Of a stretch of 50,144 bases of DNA, positions 1-8,633 are shown piece after piece. A program made the position numbers and the translations under genes. Numbering within the stretch: position 1 is the first letter of the stretch; each line of letters opens with the position of its first letter. The notes beneath the pieces were generated by a model. The model made no database searches. It was given only the letters and a program-made list of their open reading frames with translations, and was not told where the DNA came from. Source of the DNA: Spirochaetales bacterium (GTDB lineage Bacteria > Spirochaetota > Spirochaetia > Sphaerochaetales > Sphaerochaetaceae); assembly GCA_017470995.1 (NCBI GenBank), contig JAFUXI010000012.1:1-50144 (forward strand), in the 5' to 3' direction.

Positions 1-42
1 CAGCAACTGCCGTTCTGTCTTTTGCTCTTTTTCTTTGGCCAT
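1..42 (-). CDS. N-terminus of an unidentified protein (cut by window edge)
   Basis: Only 14 codons are inside the window, reading Met-Ala-Lys-Glu-Lys-Glu-Gln-Lys and so on. The start is supported by a strong AAAGGAGG ribosome binding site at 53-60, ten bases upstream of the ATG. The visible residues are charged and hydrophilic, with no sign of a signal peptide. The product cannot be named from so little sequence. Confidence 0.5.
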   Translation of the reverse strand, partial: MAKEKEQKTERQLL

Positions 43-185
43 TTGTGTCCCGCCTCCTTTAACGGTATATCACTTTGGCCATTTACACAAATTATGTTAC
101 ATGCTCTAAAAATGAGCAAAAAGGGTGCAATTATTCGACAGAAGTGGATTCAATTCTAATAAAAAGCTCAACCTTTCTGAACTGA

Positions 186-218
186 CCCCCATATGTTGGA
201 GCAAATCCAACACGGGGG
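186..218. repeat. Strong stem-loop in the 43-290 intergenic gap
   Basis: CCCCC (186-190) pairs with GGGGG (214-218), and GTTGGA (195-200) pairs with TCCAAC (206-211) around a 5-nt loop. It lies about 70 bases beyond the stop of the DUF3990 gene, so it could end that minus-strand operon. There is no U-tract directly after the stem on either strand, so a terminator is only a possibility. The rest of the 43-290 gap shows the ribosome binding site of the leftward gene and nothing else convincing. Confidence 0.4.
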
Positions 219-290
219 TTGATGACGGACAATAATTGGAGACATTTTTCTCAATAGAAAAGAAAACGTTTGTTTGTATCGTACAACAGG

Positions 291-845
291 TCAATCACTT
301 GCCATCGCCCCTGCTACGGCAGCGAGATATTCGTCCTCTTCCTTCTGAAGCCTGATTGAGAAGCTTTCGACTTCTCCGTGCTCCAGTACCCTGGACGATT
401 TCCACTCAAGATTGGAAGCCGCCTTATCCGTCTTGAGGGCAATCTGCTCATAGCAGGGGCCGATCTTCAGGAGTTCCAGGGCCTGTTCTTCCGAAAGGAA
501 TCCGCTGGTGAAGATTCCGAGGGTGTCATAGATGGTGTCGTTTGCAATGGGACCTATGATCACATCGTAATCCGTATAAAGGTCTGCGGCCCTGCGGTTG
601 GAGAATATGTATCTGAACCATTCGGAATCTCTCTCAAGATGCTTTATCTTCAGACCGTCCGTTTCAAGCTCATAGGTGTTGACGATTATGGCAGCACCCC
701 GTCTTTCCTTTGCCCATCTTCCCGCGAACTCATCACTCGGAGAAAGGTAGAAGCCCTGTCCGAAATCCGCATTTTTCCTTCCGTGGCGGATGTCCGGCTG
801 CCTGATTTCGAGATACCCGGTATGGAAAAGCCTGATCTTGCTCAT
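291..845 (-). CDS. DUF3990 family protein (ADP-ribosyltransferase-like fold)
   Basis: A 184-residue protein whose whole length fits DUF3990. It has an N-terminal LFHTGYLEI segment, then ADFGQGFYLS, a YDVIIGPIANDTIYDTL block, and a C-terminal part ending in a Lys-rich helix with Ala-Ser-Asn-Leu. The family is predicted to resemble ADP-ribosyltransferases; its cellular substrate is not established. I chose the ATG at 845 because it is 5 bp after the stop of the upstream permease gene and because the homologous part begins there; a longer reading to 1181 would run inside that gene. No clear Shine-Dalgarno is seen, so translational coupling is likely. Its usual small partner (DUF3791) is not present. 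The family call is good; the function is unknown. Confidence 0.75.
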   Translation of the reverse strand: MSKIRLFHTGYLEIRQPDIRHGRKNADFGQGFYLSPSDEFAGRWAKERRGAAIIVNTYELETDGLKIKHLERDSEWFRYIFSNRRAADLYTDYDVIIGPIANDTIYDTLGIFTSGFLSEEQALELLKIGPCYEQIALKTDKAASNLEWKSSRVLEHGEVESFSIRLQKEEDEYLAAVAGAMASD

Positions 846-850
846 TTCTG

Positions 851-1636
851 TCAGTGGATATCCTTTCTGCCGTATTCGATGTATGCAACGCAGACACCTA
901 CAAGGCCGATGGCCATGCCTATGCAGATTTTGACCGCATCGAGACTCAGGTCGGAAACTACTGCCGAGCCATCGCAATATCCGAACGGCGTGATGTACTT
1001 GAGGAACGACACACTGTCCGTGATGTTTGCCATTATGTTCAGGAAATACATCAATATCGCAATGCCGAGGCCAATTCCCAGGCTCGAGCGCCTGATGAAG
1101 GCTGAAACTCCGAAGCAGATTCCGGAAAGCTCGATCTGCATCAGAAGGTATGCTAGATGGAGAAGGATCACCTCCTTCCACGGAATGCTCTCACCTATCG
1201 CAGCCATGGAACCGATGGAAACGAGGAATACCGCCGCATTCATCAGGATCACCTGGATGAGGACAGCCAGAAGCTTCTCGGTGATTATGCGGAACCTTCC
1301 CAGAGGATGGGTAAGCAAGAACTCAGCGGTCCTCTCCTTCTCTTCCTTGCTGAGGATCGATACCGCACAGAGCGATGCAAAGAAGGCTCCGCCGAGACCC
1401 AGGACGTTGCCGCACTCTATGGCATAGTATCCGACAAGGGTTCCGAAATTAAGCTTATCCATCCCGAACGCCGCAGTGAATGCACCCATGGAAGAGAACA
1501 TTTCGCTGATGGTATCCATCTCCTTCTTCATCTCGGGGAAAAGGAAGATGCATATGCCAAGAAGAAGGCTCAGGGAGCAGAGCCAGATCAGAAATGATTT
1601 TCTGCCCAGTCTGAGTTCATGTCTTGCAATCGTCAT
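851..1636 (-). CDS. ABC-2 type transporter permease
   Basis: A 261-residue integral membrane protein with about six hydrophobic segments (near residues 15-32, 65-90, 105-130, 135-165, 175-200, 235-255). The segment reading SILSKEEKERTAEFLLTHP is the cytoplasmic loop typical of NatB/YhaP-like ABC-2 exporter permeases. Its start overlaps the stop of the ATPase gene by 4 nt (ATGA), the usual arrangement for a coupled two-gene exporter. The substrate is unknown; families of this type export peptides, bacteriocins, sodium or drugs. It is followed after 5 bp by the DUF3990 gene. Confidence 0.85.
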   Translation of the reverse strand: MTIARHELRLGRKSFLIWLCSLSLLLGICIFLFPEMKKEMDTISEMFSSMGAFTAAFGMDKLNFGTLVGYYAIECGNVLGLGGAFFASLCAVSILSKEEKERTAEFLLTHPLGRFRIITEKLLAVLIQVILMNAAVFLVSIGSMAAIGESIPWKEVILLHLAYLLMQIELSGICFGVSAFIRRSSLGIGLGIAILMYFLNIMANITDSVSFLKYITPFGYCDGSAVVSDLSLDAVKICIGMAIGLVGVCVAYIEYGRKDIH

Positions 1637-2511
1637 GACTCGTCACCCCCTTTCCCGTAGTAATGCAGGAAGATTTCCTCCAGATCCGGTTCCGAAACGC
1701 TCAGGTCCGAAACATTGCCCCGGGCCAGCTTCTTCAAAAGCAGGTTCATGTCTCCGCTGAAAAGGAAAGATGTCGTGCTTCCCTCCTTGAGATCCCTGAT
1801 TCCTTTCAAATCGCCAAGATCCACCTGCCCGGTCACGGAAATGCGCTTGGCATTGCTGTTTCCCAAAGCGTCCACACTGTCGCAGGCGATGATGCGCCCT
1901 TCGCGGATGACTGCAGCACGGCTGCAGTTGTGCTGTACCTCGGTCAGGATGTGACTTGAAAGGAACACGGTTGCACCCCGGCTGTTTCTCTCGCGGATTA
2001 TCTCGAAGAACTCGCGCTGCATCAGCGGATCCAGGCCTCCGGTAGGCTCGTCAAGAATCAGGAGCGAGGGCTTGCTCTGCAGAGCGCAGACAATGGCTAC
2101 CTTCTTGCGGTTGCCGAACGAAAGCTCATCGACCTTGCGCGACGTATCCAGCTGAAGCCGTTCGCAGAGAATATCCGCCTCCCTGCTGCAGTCCATGCCG
2201 CGCAGATCAGCGGAAAGCTTCAGGATATCCTTCACCTTCATGCCGGCATAGAACACGGCTTCAGACGGAAGATAGCCTGTTTCCTTCAGGATAGCTGTTT
2301 TTTCAGCAACGATATCCTTTCCCAGAACACTTGCAGTTCCCGAGGATGGGGAAATCAAACCCAGAAGGGTTCTGATTGTAGTGGACTTTCCGGCTCCGTT
2401 CGGTCCGATGAAACCGAAGCATTCCCCTTCCTCGACACAAAGGTTCAGCCCGATTATTCCTCGGGCTTTACCGTAGTTCTTTGTAAGTTCAGTGGTCTTT
2501 ATTGCTTCCAT
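1633..2511 (-). CDS. ABC transporter ATP-binding protein
   Basis: A 292-residue NatA/CcmA-like ATPase. Walker A reads GPNGAGKST near residue 36, the signature region is LSFGNRKKV (a variant of LSGGQ, with Phe-Gly-Asn), and Walker B is LLILDEPTGGLDP followed by the H-loop SSHIL. The C-terminal 90 residues form the extension found in exporters of this class. It starts 3 bp after the stop of the flavodiiron gene and overlaps the permease gene by 4 nt, so the four genes from 4311 to 291 are probably one transcript. No ligand can be read from the sequence. Confidence 0.88.
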   Translation of the reverse strand: MEAIKTTELTKNYGKARGIIGLNLCVEEGECFGFIGPNGAGKSTTIRTLLGLISPSSGTASVLGKDIVAEKTAILKETGYLPSEAVFYAGMKVKDILKLSADLRGMDCSREADILCERLQLDTSRKVDELSFGNRKKVAIVCALQSKPSLLILDEPTGGLDPLMQREFFEIIRERNSRGATVFLSSHILTEVQHNCSRAAVIREGRIIACDSVDALGNSNAKRISVTGQVDLGDLKGIRDLKEGSTTSFLFSGDMNLLLKKLARGNVSDLSVSEPDLEEIFLHYYGKGGDES

Positions 2512-2514
2512 GCT

Positions 2515-4311
2515 TTACTGGATCGGCTCGAAATCCGCAGCACCATGCTTGCAGAGCGGGCAGACGAAGTCTTCCGGAAGCTCCTCGCCTTCATGGACAT
2601 AGCCGCAGATCTTGCAAACCCAGCCCTTCTTTCCCTCTGTCTTGGGCTTAGGCTTCACGTTGGACTGGTAGTAGTTGTAGGTCATGGTCTCCTTGTCACT
2701 CAGCACGCGTGCCTCGGTGACGGTGCAGATGAACATTCCGTGGGTGTCCAGATCCACATAGCGCTCGACCTTGAGGCTCATCATGGCGTTGATGTACTTG
2801 GACAAAAAGCGCAGCCCGTTGTCAGAACGGAGATCCTCGAAGTCCGAACCCTCGAACTTATCCACATTGCGGCCGCTCTGGAATCCGAAGCGCTCGAACA
2901 CGGAGAACGGAGCTTCAACGGAGAGGCAGTTCAGGTTCATCACTCCGCTCTGCTGAACGACGTGGAATGTGTAGTTCTGCTTGTTGATGCAAACGGCGAT
3001 CCTGTTGGGTGAATTGGTAACCTGCGAGACGGTGTTCACGATCATGCCGTTGTCGCGTCTTCCGTCGTTGGAGGTGATGACGTAGAGGCCATATCCGATC
3101 TTGAACAGTGCGCTCATGTCGTTCTTGTTTGCAGTCTCCTCCTGGCGGGCCATGTAGTCCTTGCAGAGTTCGGCTGCAAGGGCGTCTATCTGGGCCTTGC
3201 TCTCATCGTTGAGTGCGCTCTTGATGTGCACCGTGTTCTGGGCGAAGGTAATGTTCTTGGAATTTGCAAGAAGACCTGTCATGACCTTGGCGGCCTGAGG
3301 AGCCCAGGAGCCGTTCTCGATGATTGCAACGGTTCTGTTCTGGTAGTTGCGCTCGGTCAGATGCTCGATGAATGTGCGCATGAACGGGAAGACATCGGCA
3401 TTGTATGTCGTGGATGCAAGGACCAGGCGCCCGTAGCGGAAGGCATCTTCCACGGCCTCGGCCATGTCATCGCGGGCAAGGTCGGTGACGACGACTTTCG
3501 GGCATCCGTTGGCTTTCAGCTTCTGCTCGAGCAATTCAACTGCCTTCTTCGTGTTGCCGTAGACCGATGTATAGGCAATCAGGATGCCCTCGCTCTCCAC
3601 GCCGTAGGAAGACCAGATGTTGTAGAGATTCAGGTAGTAACCGAGGTTCTCCGAGAGAACGGGTCCGTGAAGCGGACAGATGATTGAGATATCGAGACCG
3701 GCTGCCTTCTTCAGGACATTCTGCACCTGAACGCCGTACTTTCCGACAATGCCGAAATAGTATCTGCGAGCCTCGCAAGCCCAGTCCTCATCTGCATCGA
3801 GGGCTCCGAACTTGCCGAAACCGTCGGCGGAGAACAGGACCTTGTCCGTGCTGTCATATGTCATCACGACCTCGGGCCAGTGCACCATCGGTGCGGTGAC
3901 GAAATTCAGGGTATGCTTTCCGAGTTCGAGCTTGCTGCCCTCGCCCACCTCGATGCGGCAGGAGGCATAATCGTCCCCGAGGAAGTTCTTCATCATCGGG
4001 AAGGCCTTTGACGATGCCACTACGGTTGTGCCCGGATAGGTCTTCATGAAGTTGGCGATGTTGGCCGAGTGGTCGGGCTCCATGTGCTGGACCACAAGAT
4101 AGTCGGGCTTGCGGTTTCCCAGTGCCTTCTGGATGTTGTCCAGCCACTGGTGCGTGAAACGCCTGTCGACAGTGTCCATCACGGCAATCTTCTTGTCCAT
4201 GATGATGTATGAATTGTATGCCATTCCGTTCGGAACCACGTACTGGCCCTCGAAAAGATCGATTTCGTGATCATTTACGCCAACGTAGATGATATCGTCT
4301 GTAATCTTCAT
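2515..4311 (-). CDS. Flavodiiron protein fused to flavin reductase and rubredoxin domains
   Basis: A 598-residue cytoplasmic O2/NO reductase with three modules. Residues 1-240 form the metallo-beta-lactamase-like diiron domain, with ligands His76, Glu78 and Asp80 in HMEPDH, plus His144, Asp163 and His215. A flavodoxin domain (FMN loop TSVYGNTKKA, near 248-257) follows. Residues about 400-550 are a flavin-reductase-like domain (IVNTVSQVTNSPNRIAVCINK). The C-terminus is a rubredoxin with CKIC and CPLC pairs. Such fusions pass electrons within one chain to reduce oxygen or nitric oxide to water or N2O in anaerobes. The start has an AGGAG site 8 bp upstream. Plausible role: oxygen or NO detoxification. 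Confidence 0.92.
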   Translation of the reverse strand: MKITDDIIYVGVNDHEIDLFEGQYVVPNGMAYNSYIIMDKKIAVMDTVDRRFTHQWLDNIQKALGNRKPDYLVVQHMEPDHSANIANFMKTYPGTTVVASSKAFPMMKNFLGDDYASCRIEVGEGSKLELGKHTLNFVTAPMVHWPEVVMTYDSTDKVLFSADGFGKFGALDADEDWACEARRYYFGIVGKYGVQVQNVLKKAAGLDISIICPLHGPVLSENLGYYLNLYNIWSSYGVESEGILIAYTSVYGNTKKAVELLEQKLKANGCPKVVVTDLARDDMAEAVEDAFRYGRLVLASTTYNADVFPFMRTFIEHLTERNYQNRTVAIIENGSWAPQAAKVMTGLLANSKNITFAQNTVHIKSALNDESKAQIDALAAELCKDYMARQEETANKNDMSALFKIGYGLYVITSNDGRRDNGMIVNTVSQVTNSPNRIAVCINKQNYTFHVVQQSGVMNLNCLSVEAPFSVFERFGFQSGRNVDKFEGSDFEDLRSDNGLRFLSKYINAMMSLKVERYVDLDTHGMFICTVTEARVLSDKETMTYNYYQSNVKPKPKTEGKKGWVCKICGYVHEGEELPEDFVCPLCKHGAADFEPIQ

Positions 4312-4377
4312 TTTCTGCTCCTGATGTTTTCTTAGTATGCTTAATATATCACAAAGGATGAATTATCTGCCAACCAA

Positions 4378-4599
4378 TCAGTAAAAGACTTCGATGTCGC
4401 CGGTTATTCCATATCGGGTCCTGAAGGCATCGAGGTCCTTGTCGGATGAAATCAGCATTATCTCGGTGAAAGCGCCTGTTTCCCTGCTTCTGAAGCCTGC
4501 GACCTTCTCACCCGTGCAGATGCTGCTGCGGATTGCGGGATAGCTCCTTTCGCTGTCATAGGTCTCCTGTTTTGTTTCATTTCTTCGCTTGAACAACAT
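4378..4599 (-). CDS. Small conserved hypothetical protein
   Basis: A 73-residue cytoplasmic protein. The N-terminal third is charged; the rest (SICTGEKVAGF, then GAFTEIMLI and a C-terminal Asp-Leu-Asp-Ala-Phe helix) resembles a short family of unknown function seen in gut anaerobes, by memory of sequence pattern only. I chose the ATG at 4599 because AAGGAAA lies 6 bp upstream, while the longer in-frame start at 4626 has no ribosome binding site. It is 66 bp ahead of the flavodiiron gene on the same strand and may be its first operon partner. The gap holds possible but unclear promoter hexamers. Confidence 0.6.
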   Translation of the reverse strand: MLFKRRNETKQETYDSERSYPAIRSSICTGEKVAGFRSRETGAFTEIMLISSDKDLDAFRTRYGITGDIEVFY

Positions 4600-4675
4600 G
4601 ACGGCTTTCCTTTCCGATATCTGCATTCTATCACATCGTAGGCTCTTTTTTCGTGAATAGTTGGCTTTTCATGCA

Positions 4676-4700
4676 TATAATCTAAGCAGGTAGTTATAAT
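4676..4700 (+). promoter_or_regulatory. Two candidate -10 boxes before the lipoprotein gene
   Basis: Two perfect TATAAT hexamers occur at 4676-4681 and 4695-4700. Neither has a good -35 box at 16-18 bp. The second would give a transcript starting near 4707, leaving a short leader before the ATG at 4731. Confidence 0.4.
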
Positions 4701-4730
4701 TAATCTCAATATTGTTATATGATGAGGCTC

Positions 4731-6176
4731 ATGAAGAACAGAAACCTTTCTATCAGAATCATCGCTGCGGCTCTTGCGGTTCTCATCGCATTGTCCGCAA
4801 TGGCATGTAAACAGGAACCTGCTCCGGTCGAGCCGGTTGCGGATGAGATCACATTCTCAAGCGAAATCGATGTCATGACCACAAGCCAGAAGGCCACTGT
4901 CGAAAACATCTACAAGACTGATTTTTTCCGCAAGGATGCCTGTACATTCGACAAGGACCTTGCCCTGCTCTCCTGCACCCTGGCCGCATCCACGAAACGT
5001 GACAATGTCATCAAGTCGTTCAACGCCATGTGTTTCGATACCATTTATCAGCACTGGAACGATGACACCGACATCTTCGGATGCTCCTATGTCTTCGGAC
5101 ACAGGAAGGTCGATGACTATGAGCTGATTGCCGTCTACATGAACTGGATCGACTACGATGTAGAATGGGCAGGCAATCTGACCATCGGAGAGGATTCGGA
5201 ATGCGACGGAAACCACAAGGGCTTCCATCTTGCAGCAGAGAAGGCCTATGCGGCACTCAAGCAGTATGTCGAAACCAACTTCAAGGATAGGAACCTCAAG
5301 ATCTGGGTAACCGGTTATTCACGTGCCGCGGCACTGGCGGATGTCCTTGCCTACAATATCATCGACAAGAACGAGCTGAAAGTAAAACAGAGCGATCTGT
5401 TCGCATACTCGTTCGAATCTGCCGGATCGCTTCTTGCAACGAACAGCAAGGAGTATCAGTGCATCCACAATATCGTGGTCGAAGCCGATCTGCTTGCAGG
5501 TATTGTTCCGGCTTCCTACGGACTTGTCCGTCCCGGTGTCGACATTGTTCTGGACGCTACTCCCGAGACTGTCAACGAGGCACTCCATCAGGTCATCGGC
5601 GAAGAGATAACCATGCCCGACTTTACCCCGGGAGAAGGCTACGCAGACCCGACAGAATTTTTGGATTACTTCCTGTCACAGATCCTGTGCGAATGCGAGG
5701 AACACCAGGAAGGTTATGAAGGGATTGTCCCGAGTCTTCAGAGCAGAGCAAGATTCTGCTCAAGCGTCCAGGAGAAGCTGACCTATCTTCTGGAAGTCCT
5801 CATGAAGAGCAAGAGAACCGGACTCAACGCCCTGGCTGAATACGGAAAGCAGAAAGTCACGAATCCCGAAACCGGAGAGATCGATATGATAGCCGCGCTG
5901 TCTCTGGTAGGCACCTGGACAGATACCGACGGGTTCTATAACGGAGATGAGACCACAAAGGGTCTTAAGCAGATTCTCGATGAAAGCGGCATAACCTACG
6001 ACGATGCAAAACTGAAGAATGCCTGCGACCTCCTGCACGGATTGTTCTACAATGCGACGCTCTTCGCCAGTGCGGCGAATTTTGCCGTGAATGAGCCATT
6101 GAAGAACAACCTCCTGTACTGCGTCAGCTGCCACTATCCGGAGGTATTCTACTCTCTTCTGAAGACCTATCAGTAA
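4731..6176 (+). CDS. Secreted lipase-like lipoprotein (alpha/beta hydrolase fold)
   Basis: About 481 residues with a lipoprotein signal peptide ending in LSAMAC, a relaxed lipobox of the kind common in spirochaetes. The segment WVTGYSRAAALADVLA looks like the nucleophile elbow of a class 3 lipase, but with Gly-Tyr-Ser-Arg-Ala in place of the usual Gly-His-Ser-x-Gly. A preceding CDGNHKGFHLAAEKAYAAL helix fits the lipase 3 fold. I chose the third of three close in-frame ATGs (4719, 4722, 4731) because GATGAGG precedes it, although the spacing is short. It ends in a 7-bp overlap with the convergent esterase gene. Surface-exposed ester hydrolysis is likely; the substrate is unknown. Confidence 0.7.
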   Translation: MKNRNLSIRIIAAALAVLIALSAMACKQEPAPVEPVADEITFSSEIDVMTTSQKATVENIYKTDFFRKDACTFDKDLALLSCTLAASTKRDNVIKSFNAMCFDTIYQHWNDDTDIFGCSYVFGHRKVDDYELIAVYMNWIDYDVEWAGNLTIGEDSECDGNHKGFHLAAEKAYAALKQYVETNFKDRNLKIWVTGYSRAAALADVLAYNIIDKNELKVKQSDLFAYSFESAGSLLATNSKEYQCIHNIVVEADLLAGIVPASYGLVRPGVDIVLDATPETVNEALHQVIGEEITMPDFTPGEGYADPTEFLDYFLSQILCECEEHQEGYEGIVPSLQSRARFCSSVQEKLTYLLEVLMKSKRTGLNALAEYGKQKVTNPETGEIDMIAALSLVGTWTDTDGFYNGDETTKGLKQILDESGITYDDAKLKNACDLLHGLFYNATLFASAANFAVNEPLKNNLLYCVSCHYPEVFYSLLKTYQ

Positions 6177-7057
6177 TCGGTTACAATATGCAGGGAAACC
6201 TGCTCCCCGAACAGATGCCCCAGCCTGATCATGGACGGGGCATCGTAATGAGCAGGATCCGAGGCGGACACCTTGAGGCCGTAGTAGTTCGAATTTATGA
6301 ACACACAGCGGCCGAGCGAGCAGTCCGCCTTTTTCTTTTCGTTGTTCACGCGGGCATAGTACGTCCAGGATGTCGAGATTCCGGCATCCAGGAAAAGAAA
6401 ATCGCCATAGCGTTCGCGAAGGCTGTTGACCATGGTTTTCTGGTTGTTCCCATAATGTTTTGCAGTAGATATGAAGCAGGCATCGGACTCACCCTGCATC
6501 CAGCAGAAGGCAACGACCTCGGGGTCCAGACCCTGATTGCGCAGAATCTCCAGCCCGTCGTCGATTGCCCGACAAAGATTCTGGTACCCTGTTCTGCCCG
6601 GAAGGAACTTGTCTTCAAGACCGGCACCGCTCCACGAATACTTGATTATGTAGCTTTTCTCCCCGGGAAAGGATGAGGACAGTTCTTCGGCAAGCCCGAC
6701 CTCAGGACCGAAAAGAAGGCCTTCGGTATTATCGCCCCACCCCGTCGTAGTTTTGACAAAACCGTCGGAGTTGTGTCCCGAAACCTCGTTAGTCACACTG
6801 ATCCGGACATCTTCGAAACCCGAAGCATACCTAGCGGCATCGGCCTCCGAAAGCGTTTCTACCAATGAGACTCCCGCTGCGTTGGACTGGCCTGAGAGGA
6901 TGATGACCTTGGTCTTGGATGACGGGATACCCACGACTTCGGTGGAGCCGGCGACCGGATCGGTGACGTCATCGGGAAAGAGGTCGGCCCTGCAGGAAAC
7001 GAGAAGACAAAGAGCCAAAAAGATCGGAACCAACGATGCAAATGCGGATTTCCTCAT
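6170..7057 (-). CDS. Sialate O-acetylesterase/CE6-like lipoprotein
   Basis: A 295-residue lipoprotein: signal peptide of about 22 residues ending in LLVSC. The block ILSGQSNAAG carries the SGNH-type nucleophile Ser, FCWMQGESDA is the second conserved block, and the C-terminal DPAHYDAPSMIRLG supplies the Asp/His pair. This is the SASA domain seen in sialate and xylan acetylesterases, so removal of acetyl groups from host or plant glycans is likely. The ATG at 7057 has GGAG 7 bp upstream and begins the signal peptide; the longer start at 7096 does not. It converges on the upstream lipase-like gene. Confidence 0.82.
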   Translation of the reverse strand: MRKSAFASLVPIFLALCLLVSCRADLFPDDVTDPVAGSTEVVGIPSSKTKVIILSGQSNAAGVSLVETLSEADAARYASGFEDVRISVTNEVSGHNSDGFVKTTTGWGDNTEGLLFGPEVGLAEELSSSFPGEKSYIIKYSWSGAGLEDKFLPGRTGYQNLCRAIDDGLEILRNQGLDPEVVAFCWMQGESDACFISTAKHYGNNQKTMVNSLRERYGDFLFLDAGISTSWTYYARVNNEKKKADCSLGRCVFINSNYYGLKVSASDPAHYDAPSMIRLGHLFGEQVSLHIVTDY

Positions 7058-7090
7058 CCGATTACTCCTTCGGGTCGTTACAAACGAACC

Positions 7091-7119
7091 TTGCATTGAG
7101 AGCTTATCGACAATAATAT
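7091..7119 (+). promoter_or_regulatory. Sigma-70-type promoter for the 7138 operon
   Basis: TTGCAT (7091-7096) and TAATAT (7114-7119) are separated by 17 bp. Transcription would start near 7126, just before the GAGGAG ribosome binding site of the gene at 7138. Confidence 0.7.
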
Positions 7120-7137
7120 AGCTATAGAGGAGATATT

Positions 7138-7680
7138 ATGAAAGTCATCGCTTCACTGCTGCTCGTTGCCGTTCTGGCAATGACAGCGCTTTTTGCCGGG
7201 GCCATAAACCTTGGTATGGACCTCAACGAAGTCAAGGATACCAGAGTCACCGATTTCATCAACTACATGAATGAAAACGGAATCATGGATTCAAGATTCT
7301 ACTATTACGGGGTTTTCCTGGACAATGCCGGAGACTACTACGTTGCCCTCACCCCCAGCGGATTCGTATACGGCGAGGATGTCCGGGTTTATTTCGATGT
7401 CGATAACGTCGAGATGTTCTGGTTCAGCGATGTCTATGTGGATGATGACAACTACCTGTACGTACTCTATGTAATCAACGAGTTCGCAAATTCATACCGT
7501 GCCTGGTCGACCCTTTACATAGACAACCATGACGGTTGTCTCGCCTCTACCACCATAATGTCAATCGCAGGCCTTGAATCCTGCGGAAAAGCCGTCTGGG
7601 CTACCCTGGAACCATTTGTACTGCTCTCGGATGAAGGTTATACCAGAGTCAAGGCTGCACTGAGCGCACCTGAAGAATAA
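7138..7680 (+). CDS. Small secreted protein of unknown function
   Basis: A 180-residue protein with a clear Sec signal peptide (cleavage expected after Ala-Gly-Ala near residue 22). The mature part is acidic and rich in Tyr, Asp and Val; a run from about residue 75 to 110 alternates Asp/Tyr/Val (for example DVYVDDDNYLYVLYV), suggesting beta strands. Two Cys are present near residues 131 and 144. I do not recognise a family. It has the strong promoter of the operon and a good GAGGAG site, and its stop overlaps the longer possible start of the moxR gene, so it is the first gene of that operon. An envelope role is inferred from context only. Confidence 0.7.
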   Translation: MKVIASLLLVAVLAMTALFAGAINLGMDLNEVKDTRVTDFINYMNENGIMDSRFYYYGVFLDNAGDYYVALTPSGFVYGEDVRVYFDVDNVEMFWFSDVYVDDDNYLYVLYVINEFANSYRAWSTLYIDNHDGCLASTTIMSIAGLESCGKAVWATLEPFVLLSDEGYTRVKAALSAPEE

Positions 7681-7691
7681 TGGAGAAATCT

Positions 7692-8633
7692 ATGGACACT
7701 ACACTTTTCACTAGCTGCAAGGACAGACTCATATCCAACTGCTCCAAGGTAATCGTGGGCAAGGAGGATGTAACGGAGCAGATCATAATCTGCCTGATCG
7801 CCTCGGGACATGTACTGCTTGAGGATCTCCCCGGAACGGGAAAGACAATGCTCCTGCGTGCCTTCTCAAAGAGCATCGGAGGGGATTTCAAGAGAATCCA
7901 GTTCACACCGGATCTCATGCCAAGCGACCTTACGGGCATCAATTTCTACAACCAGAAGAAGGGAGAGTTCGAGTTCCGAAAGGGACCCCTCTTTGCCAAT
8001 ATAGTGCTTGCAGACGAAATCAACAGAGCCGTTCCCAGAAGCCAGAGCGCCCTGCTTGAGGTCATGGAAGAGAAGCAGCTCTCTATAGACGGGACAACCT
8101 ACCGTCTGGAAGAGCCCTACATGGTCATGGCAACACAGAATCCCGTCGAATCCTACGGCACCTTCCCTCTTCCGGAAGCCCAGCTGGACAGATTCTTCAT
8201 GAAGCTCTCCCTCGGCTACATGACGCGCGATCAGGAAATCGGCATCCTCAGACGCCAGGAAACCATCAGGATCATCGAGAATCTGGAGCAGGTAGTCAGC
8301 ACGGACGAGGTTCTTCAGATGCGCAAGGCCTTCAGTCAGGTGAACGTAAGCGATGAGATTGCCGCCTACATCATGCAGATAATCGAATACACGCGAAGCA
8401 GCAGCCTTCTCGTAAACGGAGTATCCACACGCGGATCGCTTGCCCTCTACAAGGCCAGCCAGATCCACGCCGCCCTCAACGGAAGGGACTTCGTCATCCC
8501 CGAGGACGTCAAGAAGGAAGCCATGGCGGTCCTGCCCCACAGAATCATGCTCTCGGGCAGAAGCCACCTGGGCAACATGGGCTTCGTACGCAATATGCTT
8601 GAAGACATAGAGGTACCTCTGGAGCAGAGCTGA
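7692..8633 (+). CDS. MoxR family AAA+ ATPase
   Basis: A 313-residue cytoplasmic AAA+ ATPase. Walker A is LPGTGKT (residues about 46-52), Walker B is IVLADEINRA (about 104-113), followed by SALLEVMEE and the sensor 1 block VMATQNPVE. MoxR ATPases act as chaperones, often with DUF58 and von Willebrand proteins, to mature other complexes. I prefer the ATG at 7692 because GGAG lies 6 bp upstream; the in-frame ATG at 7680, overlapping the preceding stop, has no good site. It overlaps the DUF58 gene by one base (TGATG). Confidence 0.93.
   Translation: MDTTLFTSCKDRLISNCSKVIVGKEDVTEQIIICLIASGHVLLEDLPGTGKTMLLRAFSKSIGGDFKRIQFTPDLMPSDLTGINFYNQKKGEFEFRKGPLFANIVLADEINRAVPRSQSALLEVMEEKQLSIDGTTYRLEEPYMVMATQNPVESYGTFPLPEAQLDRFFMKLSLGYMTRDQEIGILRRQETIRIIENLEQVVSTDEVLQMRKAFSQVNVSDEIAAYIMQIIEYTRSSSLLVNGVSTRGSLALYKASQIHAALNGRDFVIPEDVKKEAMAVLPHRIMLSGRSHLGNMGFVRNMLEDIEVPLEQS

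Noticed and set aside
102..118. TGCTC...GAGCA stem near the left end
   Set aside because: Only five base pairs in an A+T-rich loop; too weak to call.
378..1427. 349-aa open frame on the plus strand
   Set aside because: It is antisense to the DUF3990 and permease genes, which have clear homology and operon spacing.
4458..4709. 83-aa minus-strand frame overlapping the small conserved protein
   Set aside because: It overlaps the 4378-4599 frame, which has a ribosome binding site and a family-like C-terminus.
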